Assembly: GCA_947646735.1 (NCBI GenBank)
Contig: CANTFK010000983.1
Location: 930,001 to 994,000, forward strand
Direction of reading: 5' to 3'
Length of the DNA stretch: 64,000 nt
DNA from: Peronospora farinosa
Lineage: Eukaryota > Oomycota > Peronosporomycetes > Peronosporales > Peronosporaceae
A program made the translations under genes and the position numbers. This document shows, piece by piece, positions 33,306-44,559 of the stretch (the stretch's first letter is position 1; each line of letters opens with the position of its first letter). Under the pieces are notes generated by a model. The model saw nothing but the letters and a program-made list of their open reading frames with translations. It had not been told where the DNA came from and did no database searches.

Positions 33306-34766
33306 TGACTTGTGAGGCTGATACTGAAATGGTGATGACTGGTCGATCAGTCGGTCAGTCTCTTATCTGCTACTACTTTTATGATAGTGAACCTTGAACG
33401 ACTTGGTAAATGTGCTACATGTTTTCATGGAAAAAGTGGAAAAAAAGTGGGATGCGTCCATCAAAAATTTCGAGCTTGAAAAATTCAACTGTCGACTCTG
33501 TGTCGGAATATTTTAGGATGGTGGGTTCGTATGAAGTACGGCATTAGTAGACTAACCGTATGATTTTGGCGTGCTGGTTGTTACATGGATCACAAAGCAA
33601 ATGTACCGTAGACAATGCTGCATCAACAACTTTATCTCAAACGACAGTGTTTCTATGTTGAGAAAAACATGTCACGACAAATTGTTACGCTTTTGCTTGA
33701 CTTTTACGTAGGTAGCACTTTCGCTATCTACCCCGGTCGATGGGATGCAAGATAAACACGGACTCATGTCCTTGTTAACGTAATGATGGAACGTGACACA
33801 TGGAGTGTCGCCGTTTGCTGTAGCCGTTGCATAGAGCGAGTCCATTAATGTTCCACTCTACTAACCACTGCTATCGTCTCAGCCGCAATCAACAACTGCA
33901 ACAAGAACAGTGTAATAGATACAAGACGTTGTTCGTATGCTATGGGTTTGAGGAAATTTTAGATCCGTTGGGACTAGGGATCAATCAGATCAAAGAATCA
34001 GCTTAGCCTACTTACGTAGCGATAGGTCTTGAGTCTCGTATTGGCAGCAGCCACCACATGGCTGCCGAATTATTAAAAGTTGTCGGATCTTTGGTGCGCC
34101 AGCAATCAAGTGAACGTAGCGTGAACAGACGATCGGTGTCAGCTGGCAATAGATTGCTCGTCTAGTCGTCAGGATCGAGTCGTCAGATGGATACTCTTGA
34201 ACGCGTCCAAAGATGCGATCTTGGAAATTTTCATACAAGCTGCAGAACCGAATACCAATATGTAGTCGGAATCTATGGCTACTACATACACTCAATGAGA
34301 TGTGCCTGTCGCGATCTCCACGTGACCAATGACATGGATAGTTGGTCAAATGCCAGCCGATTATTAAAGAGGTGTTCAGCCATTTCGTCAGCCTGTCCCA
34401 ATGTGCCACTTGAACCAAGTGTCAGCTGAAGGGTTAGCGAATGCTTCTTATGGGATGACAGGATTGCGATAACGGAGGAGCACCGTGTACTCGGACCAAA
34501 CAAAATTAAAGACTCTGACGTGGGTTTTCTGTCTTTAACTGTTGAGCATGACCCACCGAAACACTCAGCGGCTAGTCGGCACCTTGTGCAGCTAGTCGGC
34601 ACCTTGTGCGGCTAGTCTGATACACTTTGTGCTGATATAAGTGATCGTAGCTCACAGCTGCTGCATGTACAAGATCGATGACTTGACCAGCAAATCTCTA
34701 TGAAAAAAGAAATTTATTCAGCATTGTCAAACTCGATTCAACGACGCTGTCAATCTCCCCCCCTCT
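33306..34766. other. Intergenic, no supported gene
   Basis: About 1.5 kb. The frames present (for example 34008-34418 and 34282-34602 minus) show no motif and overlap in conflicting frames. A small tandem repeat is at 34566-34617. Confidence 0.55.
34566..34617. repeat. 20-bp tandem repeat, about 2.5 copies
   Basis: GGCTAGTCGGCACCTTGTGC repeated with one base change. No role evident. Confidence 0.85.
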
Positions 34767-35616
34767 TTATCCACGCATTTTTTTCTTGCTGCGATTGTCT
34801 TTTCTTGTAACCAACGTCCTGCCCTGCATCAGGATATTCAGCGCCTTACGGTTCAAACACTCGCCAGTAGACGTATCCAATTCAAGTCTTCGACCGCCCA
34901 ATGTAAAACTGTACGTGTCCTTGCCATCATGTCCCAATAACTTGAGGTCTGAATCACCAACAACTCCGTCATGAACTCACCCCCGGTCACAATATTCTAC
35001 TTAGAAGAGCGCACCTTTTGGCAATGCCTCAAGCACCACTTTCTTCCCAACACCCAGTACCGTCACCCGCACAAACTCGTCAGGGTCACCCACTTTTCGA
35101 CATGATACAATGTCCGTCACCACCTTGTCACAAAGCCGTTTCGCTCCAAAGAAAACAATCATCGACGCGCTGCAGATGGCTCCACTTGTAGCCAACACCT
35201 ATACACAGTACATCAGCGATTTGTTTTCATATATTCTGATCAATAAGTAGATATGTTCTATCATTAACAAGCTCTTTACTTCTATTAGATTAGCATTGAC
35301 ATCAGCTTGGTAGACGAGACTTCCAGATAAAAGCAATGAACAATACATTTGAAAGCGGCTCCCAGGTCCCATCCAATGCATGAGGTCTCCACCACAGTTT
35401 TGTACAATTGGTTGTACATGCACTTTTGTCTTGTTTTTTATGGGCAGTCTGTTACATTTGGTACTTGTATTTTTAGAGAAATGTTTCCAGGGTATACAAT
35501 GACTTTATGACGCACTGAATTTTTGGCTTGTGAGTATAGCCCTGGGTTTGTAAAGTCGTCTGTATTGGAGACACAACTAGTGAGCGCCGTAGTGCAGCAG
35601 TTCCACGAGCAAACAT
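34767..35616 (-). CDS. Probable mitochondrial two-helix membrane protein (TMEM223/TMEM186-like?), four exons
   Basis: Reconstructed exons on the minus strand: 35616-35516, 35448-35280, 35198-35015 and 34948-34767. The introns of 66-81 nt are GT..AG, and the exon sum of 636 nt gives 211 residues. The N-terminus MFARGTAALRRSLVVSPIQT is Arg-rich without acids, like a mitochondrial presequence. Two hydrophobic segments follow (FQMYCSLLLSGSLVYQ; LATSGAICSASMIVFFGA), then a soluble beta-rich tail (FVRVTVLGVGKKVVLEALPK, DTYSFTLGGRRLELDT) and a basic end. A TM hairpin plus C-terminal domain recalls small inner-membrane assembly factors of the TMEM223/186/70 group. This is a resemblance only, not an identification. 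Confidence 0.65.
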
Positions 35617-36541
35617 TGGTTTGGGACACGTGCAAATTGGACTCGCTTGTATAGTGTTGTGCGTCAATACAAGATGGAAGGTCGATATAGTTTTGGGGAT
35701 AAGTTTACTGAGGTTTTTGATGGTTTGTACTAACTTGCTTTTCATTAGAGAATACAGGGTATTTACTTTATCGTAAATGTAAGAAGTGCTCTTAAAAAAA
35801 AAAAAATATAACAAAATTTCTCACCCTTAAGGGAGGTATATTATTATAGAAAAAAAAAAAAAAAAATGAGTAATGTTGTCTCACGAAAATAATATTTTAA
35901 ATTTTTGTGCTACGTCCTTACTAAATGTCTCTACAGCAGCAATAATACACTGACCGCTAAAAAACTAATATTTATCGTCTAGAATTAATGTAGCTCTTTG
36001 TCGATAAGCTGTAGTGAACGTAATGTAAGCAAAATGCAGCGATATCGTTTCTTTTAGTCTTGAGCGATATCGATGACCTGTTCTTAGCATGAGTTATATT
36101 GTTGAACGTACAAGTACCAAACTAATGAGCTTTCAATCGTAGCTGACGTTTTAATCGAGTTATTGAGCTGCTGCTTGACGGAGTGTAGCATAGGGTGATT
36201 GTAGATCTGTGCTCCAATACGACAAAAACCGAGGTGTCTATGGATTGCAGGTTATTTTGTGTGAGCTAGGCAAGCACTAAAAGCTTCGTCGAAAATCATA
36301 CGAGATACTACTGACTAGTGTCGTACTATTCATACATACCAAGCACCGACTGACTAGCTTATAGGTATATATTTGGTGTTGCTTTCTTTGACTGCAGCTG
36401 TAACTCTTATTATACAAGTTACTGTCAATCCTGATATTCTCTTATAGAGCTTTTTGCTTCGAACCTAAAGAGAGATTGTCGCCACAACTTTCTTTTGCCA
36501 CTTTTAAACAAGATGACTGCTTTTGTAGCGCAGTATATAAC
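35617..36541. other. AT-rich intergenic, no supported gene
   Basis: It contains A-homopolymers at 35793-35805 and 35851-35866 and no convincing ORF, RNA or repeat. It ends at the start of Cop-1. Confidence 0.6.
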
Positions 36542-36776
36542 TGTTGGAAGTTGAGGTTGAGGATTCTGAGTTGCGATTAGCGCCAGCCGTCAACTGATCA
36601 TAGATGGTCAGTGCTAGCGGGTAGTAGACAAGTTGACTAGCAATCATCTATATCGAGATGTTTGGAGCACAAAGTAATTGGAGAAAGAGTGACTAGGAGA
36701 CAGGTAGAAAAAAGACAATGCAATCAATATGCAGACTCTTATCGTCTTCCTACCGCAACAAGCTTACTTGCCAACA
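36542..36776 (+). repeat. Cop-1 left LTR (short, chimeric)
   Basis: The first 14 bp equal the start of the 41581 LTR. The following about 135 bp (GAGTTGCGATTAGCGCCAGCC onward) match 41987-42120 of the Cop-2 LTR. The end CCAACA is the inverse of TGTTGG. Confidence 0.55.
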
Positions 36777-36793
36777 GGTTTTAAGCCCAATGG
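36777..36793 (+). other. Cop-1 primer-binding site, half-tRNA type (decayed)
   Basis: GGTTTTAAGCCCAATGG directly follows the LTR end. Cop-2 has GGGCTATGAGCCCAACGG at the same place. Both resemble the complement of the initiator-Met tRNA anticodon arm (GGGTTATGAGCCC), as used by Drosophila copia and Ty5. Confidence 0.55.
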
Positions 36794-37028
36794 TTAGAGA
36801 GACTGAAGCGACCGTTAAGACACCAGGAAGTTTCTTACGATCCGCGCCAGTCGTGGCTCGATAGCGCGTGTGCCCTCATCAGTGAACACGCCGGCAGCCG
36901 TCGAAGAACCCTCCGCCCGCGAAAGGGGCGAGGAGATTAATAACAAGATCCTCGTGGCCCTCGCCGCAAAGACCGGCCGCCTGGCGAAGCTCGAGTCTAC
37001 GCAGTGCGTCCAGGACTAAGACGAGAGG

Positions 37029-38326
37029 ATGCTCGGAACTGTCAACAGCGGCATGTTTGCGTTCAAGCTTCGAGAGAACATGCGTGCACGCCCCATGAAC
37101 ATAGAAGCACTTGAGCCGCTGGAGGAAAAACCAGAAGTTCCTCGCGCGCGCGCTCGTTGGTCAGATGACGGTGAGTCCACATTCTCCTCTCTCGCGCCGC
37201 CGCGCGGACAGCCGTCAGCTCAGCATCGTATGCTGGTACGAGCAGCCGAGCCCATGGCCGCAGCGCGTCAAGAAGCGCCGCCACCTGCGACGCACACGGC
37301 GGCAGCGATAGACAACTACAAAATGCCTACCACGAGTCAGCGAAAACTCAACATTCGCAAGTTCGATGAGACGGAGCTCTACAAAGGGCTCAAGAGCGAG
37401 TTCTTTGACTGGGGACGCACTTTTTCATGCGCGCCGTAAGCTTAGCTGAAGCGTCGTGTTTTTTCTTGTGGACAGAGGACGTAGAGGTCGACCTCCTTGG
37501 CCGATTCTCGGCCGGTACTGCGGAGAGCTACTATCACAAACAAGTCTACACTTGGTAGGTGCAGCAGCCGAGTCTCGAACACGTCATGGAGCAGCTGTAC
37601 CTAACGTTCAGGACGAAGATCACGGCGAGGCAGGCCATGAAGCTGTTCATGGCAAAGAAAGAAGCGCGAAGCACCTGGGTCGAGCACTTCCTTAACATGG
37701 TAGCCGTCATCGATGCGCGCGTTGGCGCCGCTTCGCTTGTGCTCGAAAACATCGTGCATCACGCGTCACCAGAGCTGATGAATGTCATGCGGGCGAAGTA
37801 AGACCCGACGCGGTCCGACTACCTGCATTACGCTGTGGAGTTGGCGCACTTTGCGCAGTCGATCGAGCTTGGTAGCGGCGCGGTCGGCCGCGAGGTTGTT
37901 ACGGCGCATGTCGAGACAAAGCGCCAAGACACACGAACGTTTTGCTACGGCGAGAAGGGGCACGTCGTGTCCGACTGCAAGGCAAGGGTCGTGTTTGACG
38001 ACGAGAAGAATAGTTTGAGCGGCGACATGGTTCTTGCGCTCACGGGGAAATCTTTAGTGGCTTGCAAGAAAGGAGCCAAAAGCAAGAAGAAGAAGAACTT
38101 TCGAGGCAAAGCGGCTCGTGCGAGCGACGTGAGCGACAAAGCGCAAGCCTCGACCTACGCGGGCGGCTTCGTGCTAGCCGCAAACGATGCGATTGACATT
38201 GATCAAGGTGACTGGATCCTCGACAGCGGTGCGAGCAGTCACCTCGTGAACGACGAGTTGCTTCGTTTCGACTTAGTGCCTGCGTCCACGAGATTGCCAT
38301 GGCAGATGGTGAGTCACTGCGGCTGA
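37029..38326 (+). pseudogene. Cop-1 gag and protease (broken)
   Basis: Fragments: 37029-37436 (N-part, LNIRKFDETELYKGLKSEFFD), about 37400-37558 in another frame (VDLLGRFSAGTAESYYHKQV), 37559-37801 (EHVMEQLYLTFRTKITARQA) and 37835-38326. The zinc knuckle has lost one Cys (CYGEKGHVVSDC). The protease active site WILDSGASSHLVND lies at 38214-38255. Stops and frame changes are at about 37436, 37799 and 38324. Cop-2 gag is the closest relative in the window. Confidence 0.83.
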
Positions 38327-38345
38327 CTCGTGTCGGTAATGTGCA

Positions 38346-39681
38346 TTGAGGGTTCTCGCACGCGGTGTGAAGATGGAAGTGACGCTAACTGAAGTATTTC
38401 TTGCGCCGCGTCTGGCGAAGAACATCTTTTCTTACGGGAAGCTGGAGAGCAAAGGGTTTGCCCTCGCAAAACAAACGAGCGCTAGCACGGCGCAGCGACG
38501 GTTTAGTCTTGTTCGACGTCGCGATCGACAGCAACGTATTGTACGTTGAAGCGACAGCGACATGAGGAACACAGCGCTAAAGATGCTATCATGGCCGTGC
38601 TCGAAGCACGTGCGATGGATGCTGATGCAGACGGCGTGCACCAATCCTCACTGCTGCACTGGCACCAGCAACTCGGCCACCTAGCGTTCGATACGATCGG
38701 CATATGGCATGCGATCCAGCGTCGGACATTCGACTGACCCATAAGAAGCGCATGGCGTGCGTGTCATTCATCGAGGGCAAGCAGACGCGAAACGCGCAGT
38801 CGCAGCAAGGCAGCGGCGCCAACTCGCCAATCTACAGGATCGGCGGCGTCATATGCTCGGATCTCAAGGGCCCAATGACGCCGCAGGATCGCCTCGGCAA
38901 TCAAAATTTGGCCAACTTCATAGACTACAAGTCGAACTACTGCTGTATGTTCCTCGCGCGCTCAAAGGAAGCAGCGGCAAAGCATTTTCAAGCGTTCCTC
39001 GTCCACTTTGAGAAGCTCTTCGATTTCAAGGCTCACGTGCTGCGAACGGACGGCGGTGGCGAGTACACCGACGTTGACTTGTTCTGCAAGCGCACGGGTG
39101 TCGCGCGCCAAGTGTCGGAAGCGTGCAACCAGGCATCCAACGAAAAGGCAGAGAGGATGCACTGGATGGTGCTAAACCTCGCGCGCATCATGATGCTTGC
39201 GTGCGCGCTGCCGTTGCAGTTCTGGGGCGACGCGGTGCTGTACGCCGTCCACATCTTGAACCGAAGTCCAACGCGAGCGAACGCGAAGAGAGCGTCGTCT
39301 ATCGAGATGCTGATGGGAAAGGAGCCGGAACTGCGGAGCATCGTCGTCTTCGGATCGTCGTGTAGCATCTATCGCGACCCGCGCAAGAGCTCGCTGCAGC
39401 AGCGATCCCAGACAGGCATCATCGTGGACGTCAGCGAGGAGACGAAAGGGTACAAGGACCTCCTCAAGAAAGATAACAAGGTGGTCGTCACACAGCACGT
39501 GAAGAGCATCTCCACGTTGTACGATGCGCAGAATGCACAACTGGAGTGCGCGATGAAGGTCGGCGATCGATACGACGAAGCAGAAGGGACAGCGCCAACG
39601 GTAGAGGCAGCAGTGGCGATCCGCGACGAAATTGAAGCAGTGCAAGATGGTGAAGGCGCTCGCAAGAAGAGCGAGAAGTAG
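38346..39681 (+). pseudogene. Cop-1 GAG-pre-integrase and integrase
   Basis: Integrase lies at 38704-39681 and upstream frames. The zinc site has decayed (LHWHQQLGHLAFDTIG, then CVSFIEGKQTRNAQSQ, where the second Cys is missing). The DDE core is present: CSDLKGPMTPQDRLGN, LRTDGGGEYTDVDLF, ASNEKAERMHW. The C-terminal part (VVVTQHVKSISTLYD) leads to an acidic linker. The core is open for over 300 codons and is the best preserved part of Cop-1. Confidence 0.86.
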
Positions 39682-39889
39682 CGGGAGCGACAAGCGCACC
39701 GTACGCGCAGCGAATCGAAGTGCGAGCAATTATCTGCACACCAGGAAGAGCGAGATGCGAGCGATGAGGTGGTTAGCGTAGTTTTAAGCGCGATCTACTT
39801 AACTATGGAGAGGCCATACGTAGCACGAGCGCGCGTAATGGCAGACAGCGATGTAAGAGGAGACCGCCACGCTCGAGAGCAACGACGTG

Positions 39890-41442
39890 TGGCGAGTCAC
39901 AAAGCGCAGCCCGAGCGTAAATGCTCTCCACTACAAGTGGGTCATTAAGACCAAGACGAGTGCTTACGGAGAGCTCGAGTGATACAAAGCGAGGCTTGTC
40001 GTATGCGGCAATTAGCAAGTGCTCGGCATCGATGACAATCTGGCCTTTGTTGCTGTGATGGACATCTCGACGGCAAAGGTCGTGCTGGCGCTTGCGGCGA
40101 CGTGGGGAGTACCGACCGAGCATGGAGACATCCCGAGTGCATACGTGCGTGCCGAGAAAGAAGCACAGCACGACATCTACTCGCAGGTGCAGCGCGGTAT
40201 GACCTTGTCGGAGAGCACTCTGCGCAAGATCGGTGCTACGCATCCGGGCAAGGTCGTCTTGGAGTTGCAGAAAAGCCTGTATGGGATGAAGCAAGCCGGG
40301 CGCCTATGGATCCAGTTACTCCATGCGTGACTCAGCGATGCGGGGTACGTGTGCTGCTTGTCAGACATGTGTCTGTACCACAAGCGCGACGGCGGTGAGC
40401 TGGTCGTTGTCGGCTTCTACGTCGACGACCTGCTGGCGACTTGAACGAATGTCGCAGCGGTCGCGAGCTTCCTCGTGAGCCTTGCGTTGCTCTTGATCAA
40501 GGACCTTAGCCGCGTCAACAAGTTCCTGGGGATGTGTGTGGAGCTCGGGAGCGATGGCACGTACCGCATCGACCAGGAGAAGGCCATCAAGGAACTCCTT
40601 TGTGCTCATGGGATAGGCGATGCAAGCCCGGCGAAGACGACGAAGACGCCGATTGAGGACACCTGCTACGAGGTAGTTGAGGACGACGTCGCGCTGATGA
40701 AAACAACGAGCTCAGGTGGTGATTCGACGATCAATGCGTTTCAGTCGCTCGTCACAATCCTACTGTGGGTCGCGCGATGCTCGCGGCCGGACATTGTTTT
40801 TGCAGTGCAAAACCAACTAGGCAGACGCATTCTCCTCGGGTGCTCGACTGGAAGCTCGCCAAGCGTGTCGCGCGGTATCTCAAGGGTACCGCGACGACCA
40901 AGCTCGAGATTGCGCCGGCGCGAACGAGTCGTGACGCGCTGAAGCTAGAAACCTACAGAGACGCTGACTTTTCAGCTGACAAAGCGGACCGGAAGTCGCT
41001 AACGGAAGGCGTGGTGCTGTTCAAAGGGATGGCGGTGTCGTGGACCTCAAAGAAACTGGGCGTTAAGAGCCTCTTGACGATAGACGCTGATTTCGTCGCG
41101 GCGTCGGAGGTCGCTCGTGAGCTCATTGGCTTGCACTAGATGCTCGGAGAGGTTGTAATGGCGCCGGTTGTACCTATGCTGATGCACGTGGACAACCAGG
41201 CAGCCATTAGCCAGATCGAAGGCGAACCCTCCTCGATCAAGGCCAAGCACATCGACGTGTGGCACAAGTATTATCGCGATCTCGCTCGACGCGGTATCGT
41301 CGCAGCACGTTTGATCCAAGCTAATGATCGGGGACCTGATGACGAAGGCCCTCGACGCAATCAAGCTGGCGACGCTGCGCAGCCTGACGCGGCTTGGGTA
41401 GAGCGCGACGCGGATGAAAGACTAGAGAGCGAGAACGGGTGA
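39890..41442 (+). pseudogene. Cop-1 reverse transcriptase and RNase H
   Basis: RT spans about 39890-40760: ALHYKWVIKTKTSAYGELE, KARLVVCGN, HGDIPSAYVRAEKEAQHD, SLYGMKQAGRLW, and the catalytic GFYVDDLLAT (40412-40440), with stops at 39980, 40015, 40328 and 40442. RNase H spans about 40765-41330: WKLAKRVARYLKGTATTKLE, YRDADFSADKADRKS, SWTSKKL, HVDNQAAISQIEGEPSS, KAKHIDVWHKYYRDL. At least five breaks. Confidence 0.85.
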
Positions 41443-41580
41443 GATGGATGCGTCATAGTGCGCGACATGGTGGAGTTGCGCGTGAGGAGCTTAAGCTAGA
41501 AGGATGTCAAAGACGCTAAGAAAGAGCAAGGACGTTGAAGGATGGAGGGAGAGAAGAAATGAGGCGCAATCGAGGAGGAG

Positions 41581-41952
41581 TGTTGGAAGTTGAGTCTGAA
41601 GCGTTATAAAATTGTTTTTGTAGTTGCACTCGTGCAAAGTTAGTAAAAAGTAGAAAAGGAAATATGGTTAGTGTTAACTCCTTACGTTTACTCCATACAA
41701 CATGTGATCTTCCTGGAGCGCAACTTGACCTGGTCAAGTTGCAGATTGTCGTGCATCCATTCCGCACGTCTTATATGCAGGTCCCACATGTCGATTGTCT
41801 CTCCCGGTTCATCTCTTTGTCATTTTGGTTGTCCCATGTGGCGTCCGTCTCTCTTCGTCCAAACTGTCACGTTGCATAATTACGAAAAATCAGGTTACGT
41901 TGGACATTACCTGTAACAGGTCTTAAAGTTGGCGCTTGAACGCTTGACAACA
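41581..41952 (+). repeat. Cop-1 right LTR
   Basis: It starts TGTTGGAAGTTGAG after a purine tract and ends ACAACA, where the Cop-2 LTR starts at the next base. The boundary rests on terminal inverted bases only. Confidence 0.5.
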
Positions 41953-42410
41953 TGTAAGAAAGTGACACCTTCTAACATGAAGATCTTGAGTTGCGATTAG
42001 TGCCAGCCGTCATCTGATCATGGATGGTCAGTGCAAGCGGGTAGTACACAAGTTGACTAGCAATCATCTATATCGAGATGGTTGGAGCACAGAGGAATTG
42101 GGAAAGAGTGGCTAGGAGACATGTTAAACACGATCGTTTTTTTTTGACAGGTTGCAAGGTGTTGAAGGCAAGGGCTATACCCTGTGCCCGGTAAGTTGCG
42201 ACCGCACCCGAATTGGCTAATGTTGTGACATCTTAACAGATGTGGCGAAGCGGGATAGACGAACTACAGACTTGACATGGTATATTCGCAGTTGACTCTA
42301 TCGTACATGTTAAAGCACTAGCGAAGGAGAGTAGTTAATGCTTAATATATTTTACTTTTACTTCTACCTCTACGTGCACAAGTGCACCACTACTTCACTC
42401 CACTCTTACA
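41953..42410 (+). repeat. Cop-2 5' LTR
   Basis: 458 bp with perfect 6-bp terminal inverted repeats TGTAAG/CTTACA, followed at once by GGGCTATGAGCCC. The middle matches part of the Cop-1 left LTR. Confidence 0.7.
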
Positions 42411-42428
42411 GGGCTATGAGCCCAACGG
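42411..42428 (+). other. Cop-2 primer-binding site (half-tRNA initiator-Met type) overlapping gag ATG
   Basis: GGGCTATGAGCCCAACGG differs at one base from the complement of the initiator-tRNA-Met anticodon arm over its first 13 nt. The in-frame ATG of gag (42418) lies inside it. Confidence 0.6.
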
Positions 42429-43260
42429 AACGTGTTGTGGGCAAGCCCAAACAGGATGTGCCTAACGTGGCAATCGGCGACCTTAATCGATTTAACGACG
42501 ACCACCTCGAAAAAAAGTCGTCAGTGCCTGATGCGGCACTGGGCAAGGTGCTTGTCATGCTCGGAGACTTATCTGATTGGCTGAATCGGATGGAGGTCTC
42601 CCAGAAGGAGCATGACGGTGGACACCAGAAGGACTCTGCGGAGTCAAGCGTCTTTGGTTCGGCTCTGGGAGCGGGTGGAGGGATGAATATCCAGGCTTTG
42701 GAATTTACCCCTCCCCGGAAGGGGTCACCGGACGACGTGTCGCCGGCTACGTACTTTGGATCCAGGAGACACTACGAAGCTGATGATGCAAATCATCAAG
42801 CAGGCCATGTTGCAGCAGACCGCAACATGGGATAAGCACCGGAACCTGCATATTTTATGGCAGGGGTGCCAGGCTATTACCCCGACGCGGGTATGCCGAA
42901 CGTGATGCATGCCAACCCGAGAAAACAGGTTGTGGGGATTCCATACGCGCAACGTTAGAAGCTTGCACTACAACCTTTTGATGGGAAGGAACTATACCAT
43001 GGCCTTGGTAGTGGTTTCCTCGGATGGGGCAAGGAATTTGTGCGTCAAGTTGGTTTTGCCGAGCGTGCGTGTGGATTCACGTGGCCGGAAGACATCAAGG
43101 TGGATGTCTTAGGACAACACCTGGCCAGTAAGGCACAGACGTACTATCGTCGTCAAGTGGAGACTTGGTGGTGTGAAAGTCAAACCCTGGAGCATGCTAT
43201 GCAAGGCTGCTTCAGACCTTCAGCACCAAAATCACGCCTGCCCAAAGCATGAAATTGTTT
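42418..43260 (+). pseudogene. Cop-2 gag, first part
   Basis: It starts MSPTERVVGKPKQDVP inside the primer site and is open to 42835. It continues in other frames: VPGYYPDAGMPN, FDGKELYHGLGSGFLGWGKE (about 42975-43035), VDVLGQHLASKAQTYYRRQV, and QTFSTKITPAQSMKLF up to the Gyp-4 junction. These match Cop-1 gag (TFRTKITARQAMKLF). Stops are near 42833, 42957 and 43200. Confidence 0.82.
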
Positions 43261-44559
43261 TGTGGTAAAGTCGATTAGAGAATTTTGGCTAAGTCCATAC
43301 AATAATTTTCTCGATAAATCCGGAGCCGAGTTGCTGGGATTTTTCTCTTTAACGGTTGAATCCCTTTCCCATAACGGCGAGAGTCTTTCCCATAACGGTC
43401 GGATTCCTTTCTCATAAAGTTCGGATCCCTTTCTCATAACGGTTGTATCCCTCTCCCCCATTAAGTCACTTACTAAAATGACTTATTGGGTGTGATGAAG
43501 TCGATCTCAATTCATGGACGATCGAATGGAAAAGCACCGTTGATCCAAGATTGTTTATTTGTTTGTTCAATAAAACGAATGAAGAAGGGATCAATGGTAT
43601 CGAAGACGATGATGATATGGATTGAAACATACTTAAAGTGAAGACACATGGCATGATCACATTTCCGAATTATATTGAATAATCATGGAATAGGACACCG
43701 TTTGGATTATACTGGATTCCAGTATCGGTTGATCCAATTAGATGGATTGATTATAAAAGGATTATACGTGAATGTGGAATAGTGGAATTTCGCAAAATGT
43801 GGATCGCGACTGTGGAGAAGCGAATGAGCATTATTTCGCAAAGTGTGATCACATGTTTTCGGTTAAGTCCGAAATGGCCAATATTGATGAGTCACGATCT
43901 CGCAGAAAGGTTTCGAGATGACGTCAAATGGGATGGAAAACAGTGAATGGTGTAGTTTGCAGTTCTATGTGGGGTCAAATATGGCCTAGAAACTACGCTA
44001 TTGCGATCTCCAGTATTTCCTATGGCGATCCGCGTGAACGCGATCGCTAAGAAGGAGGATGGGTACATCCAAGTATGTGGAAGACGGTCTGGTGTGGATC
44101 ACGTCGCTATGGAGGACTGGAATGGTGGACATGACATGTCACATAGATGGACCATCTCACATGACCTGAGAAACGGTGAAGAGGATAAGTCGTGATCCGG
44201 CGGATCGCGATCCGATGCTAATTATTAGTATCGCGATCCGATATTACTTATTAGTATCGCGATCCGATACTAAAATAAGTACCGCGATCCGATACTAATT
44301 ATTTAGTAACGCGATCCGATACTAATTATTTAGTACCGCGATCCGATACTAAAATACGTACCGCGATTCGATACAAAAATGGTATTAGATCCAAGCGAGG
44401 TAGCGATCCAGATCGTGGCGATATTGGAGTGGACCACATTACAAGATCTGATTTCTCCGAAAGGGCGATACGTGGCAATAGATCCTGAGCTACAGATAGT
44501 CAAGATCATAGGTTTTGGTATTTGATTGGTTAATATTAACACAGAGCTCAATTTGCTTC
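43261..44559 (+). repeat. Gyp-4 5' LTR, first part
   Basis: From TGTGGTAAAG to GCTTC, the 5-bp target of Gyp-5. It continues at 52729. It includes five about 22-bp repeats (CCCTTTCYCATAACGGT-like, 43361-43455) and a six-unit GATC-rich array. Confidence 0.92.
44206..44385. repeat. About six 25-bp units with near-palindrome GTATCGCGATCCGATAC
   Basis: Arms GTATCG/CGATAC flank CGATC; spacers are TAATTATTTA-like. The 3' LTR (60715-60875) has about five units and Gyp-1 about three. This is a candidate promoter or factor-binding array in U3. Confidence 0.88.

Larger units (their letters stand above)
36542..41952 (+). mobile_element. Ty1/copia retrotransposon Cop-1 (degenerate)
   Basis: Plus strand, with gag-protease-integrase-RT-RNase H order (copia). 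The left LTR is taken as 36542-36776 (TGTTGG..CCAACA), followed by a primer site. The right LTR is taken as 41581-41952 (TGTTGGAAGTTGAG.. to GACAACA), preceded by a polypurine tract (GAGGAGGAG). The two LTRs match only at their ends. The interior of the left one resembles the Cop-2 LTR instead, so at least one is recombinant or mis-bounded. No target duplication was found. Confidence 0.8.

Noticed and set aside
33700..33740. GGTAGCAC..CTATCTACC as a possible tRNA
   Set aside because: No cloverleaf can be drawn from it; only a short chance pairing.
34786..34974. Plus-strand 62-codon frame
   Set aside because: It is the antisense of exon 4 of the membrane protein gene, which has consistent splice sites.
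39033..39739. Long minus-strand frames opposite Cop-1 integrase
   Set aside because: GC-rich codon-position shadow of the integrase; no start context or motif, unlike the antisense ORFs of Gyp-2 and Gyp-5.
43466..43660. Minus-strand 64-codon frame, also at 59983-60177
   Set aside because: Present in both LTRs of Gyp-4; LTR sequence with no domain.
44206..44385. Regular short repeats with spacers, like a CRISPR array
   Set aside because: Spacers are near-identical AT stretches, the array lies in a eukaryotic LTR, and copies recur in each LTR of the family.
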